Shown in pieces: positions 63,858 through 64,000 of a stretch of 64,000 bases of DNA. A program made the translations under genes and the position numbers. This DNA comes from Roseovarius sp. W115. GTDB taxonomy: Bacteria; Pseudomonadota; Alphaproteobacteria; Rhodobacterales; Rhodobacteraceae. The notes beneath the pieces are model-generated. The model was not told the DNA's origin, searched no databases, and saw only the letters and a list, made by a program, of their open reading frames with translations. The DNA lies in the NCBI RefSeq assembly GCF_032842945.2, contig NZ_CP146606.1, positions 1,864,501-1,928,500 on the forward strand, written 5' to 3'. Position 1 is the stretch's first letter; each line of letters begins with the position of its first letter.

Positions 63858-64000
63858 GTGAGATTGCCAACACAGATCAGGCTGAATACTGGTCTGGGCC
63901 TTCCGGTCAGAAATGGGTTCAGAAGCAGGATATGTTTGATACCTTGATGACGCCGGTGCTCGAGGTGCTTCTGGCCAGAGCGGGCATAAAATCAGGTCAA
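63854..64000 (+). CDS. class I SAM-dependent methyltransferase, N-terminal part
   Basis: 49 residues before the window ends. NTDQAEYWSGPSGQKWVQKQ followed by DMFDTLMTPVLEVLLARAGI is the start seen in many Methyltransf_11/25-type proteins; the SAM motif would follow just outside. ATG overlaps the speB stop. Substrate unknown. Confidence 0.7.
   Translation, partial: MSEIANTDQAEYWSGPSGQKWVQKQDMFDTLMTPVLEVLLARAGIKSGQ

Overview
The window looks like a chromosomal segment of a Roseobacter-group alphaproteobacterium (Rhodobacterales). Reasons: moderately GC-rich coding, a second RpoH-type sigma factor, a KpsT/KpsE capsule-export pair with the alphaproteobacterial N-terminal extension, a PCu(A)C chaperone beside a DUF2946-like protein, separate MnmD and MnmC-like genes, DnaE2, and the glnD-murJ-trpS and coaBC-dut-moeB neighbourhoods. 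This is inference from family content; no species is claimed. No rRNA, tRNA, CRISPR array, transposase or phage gene was seen. Genes are tightly packed: the longest gene-free stretches are about 26109-26369, 53493-53702 and 10216-10418, and they hold nothing beyond ordinary leader or promoter sequence that I can name.

Layout. 1-6.2 kb: a frameshifted LysR regulator divergent from azoreductase, an I78 inhibitor lipoprotein, glutathione-dependent formaldehyde dehydrogenase coupled to a cytoplasmic SIMPL protein, a YghU-type GST and a NYN-LOTUS nuclease-like protein. 6.2-18.2 kb: flavodoxin, dapA, lytic transglycosylase, copper-chaperone pair, EamA transporter, divergent mnmD / mnmC-like oxidoreductase, a hotdog hydratase, VOC protein, FMN reductase, a LysR, and an ECF sigma/anti-sigma operon whose sigma gene seems to start at ATT. 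18.2-31.3 kb: fadH, a branched-chain aminotransferase with a hairpin-buried ribosome site, trpS, a pseudo-rhomboid, murJ, glnD and an LpoA-like lipoprotein. 31.3-45.8 kb: rsmI-yraN-gshB-esterase, comM, a GST with an extra Cys-rich tail, cobU, rpoH2-chaN, coaBC-dut-moeB-M3 peptidase-rppH. 45.8-55.1 kb: a C-terminally shortened dnaE2 ending in a palindromic repeat, then pgm-kdsA-kpsE-kpsT (envelope sugar and capsule), then an ArsR/permease operon with two matching operators. 55.2-64 kb: asd, a DUF4139 protein, a carbonic anhydrase-SbtA-SbtB-like bicarbonate operon, and pepA-C40 peptidase-agmatinase-methyltransferase joined by ATGA overlaps.

Most notable: (a) the carbonic anhydrase/SbtA/SbtB-like operon, a compact inorganic-carbon module in what looks like a heterotroph; (b) dnaE2 that has lost its C-terminal OB-fold region and ends inside a palindromic element related to a second copy upstream of dut; (c) the ATT start of the ECF sigma factor; (d) a strong hairpin covering the aminotransferase Shine-Dalgarno; (e) three genes (LysR, kpsE, C40 peptidase) each broken by one missing base in a 5-nt homopolymer, a pattern that fits systematic sequencing undercalls at least as well as real mutation.
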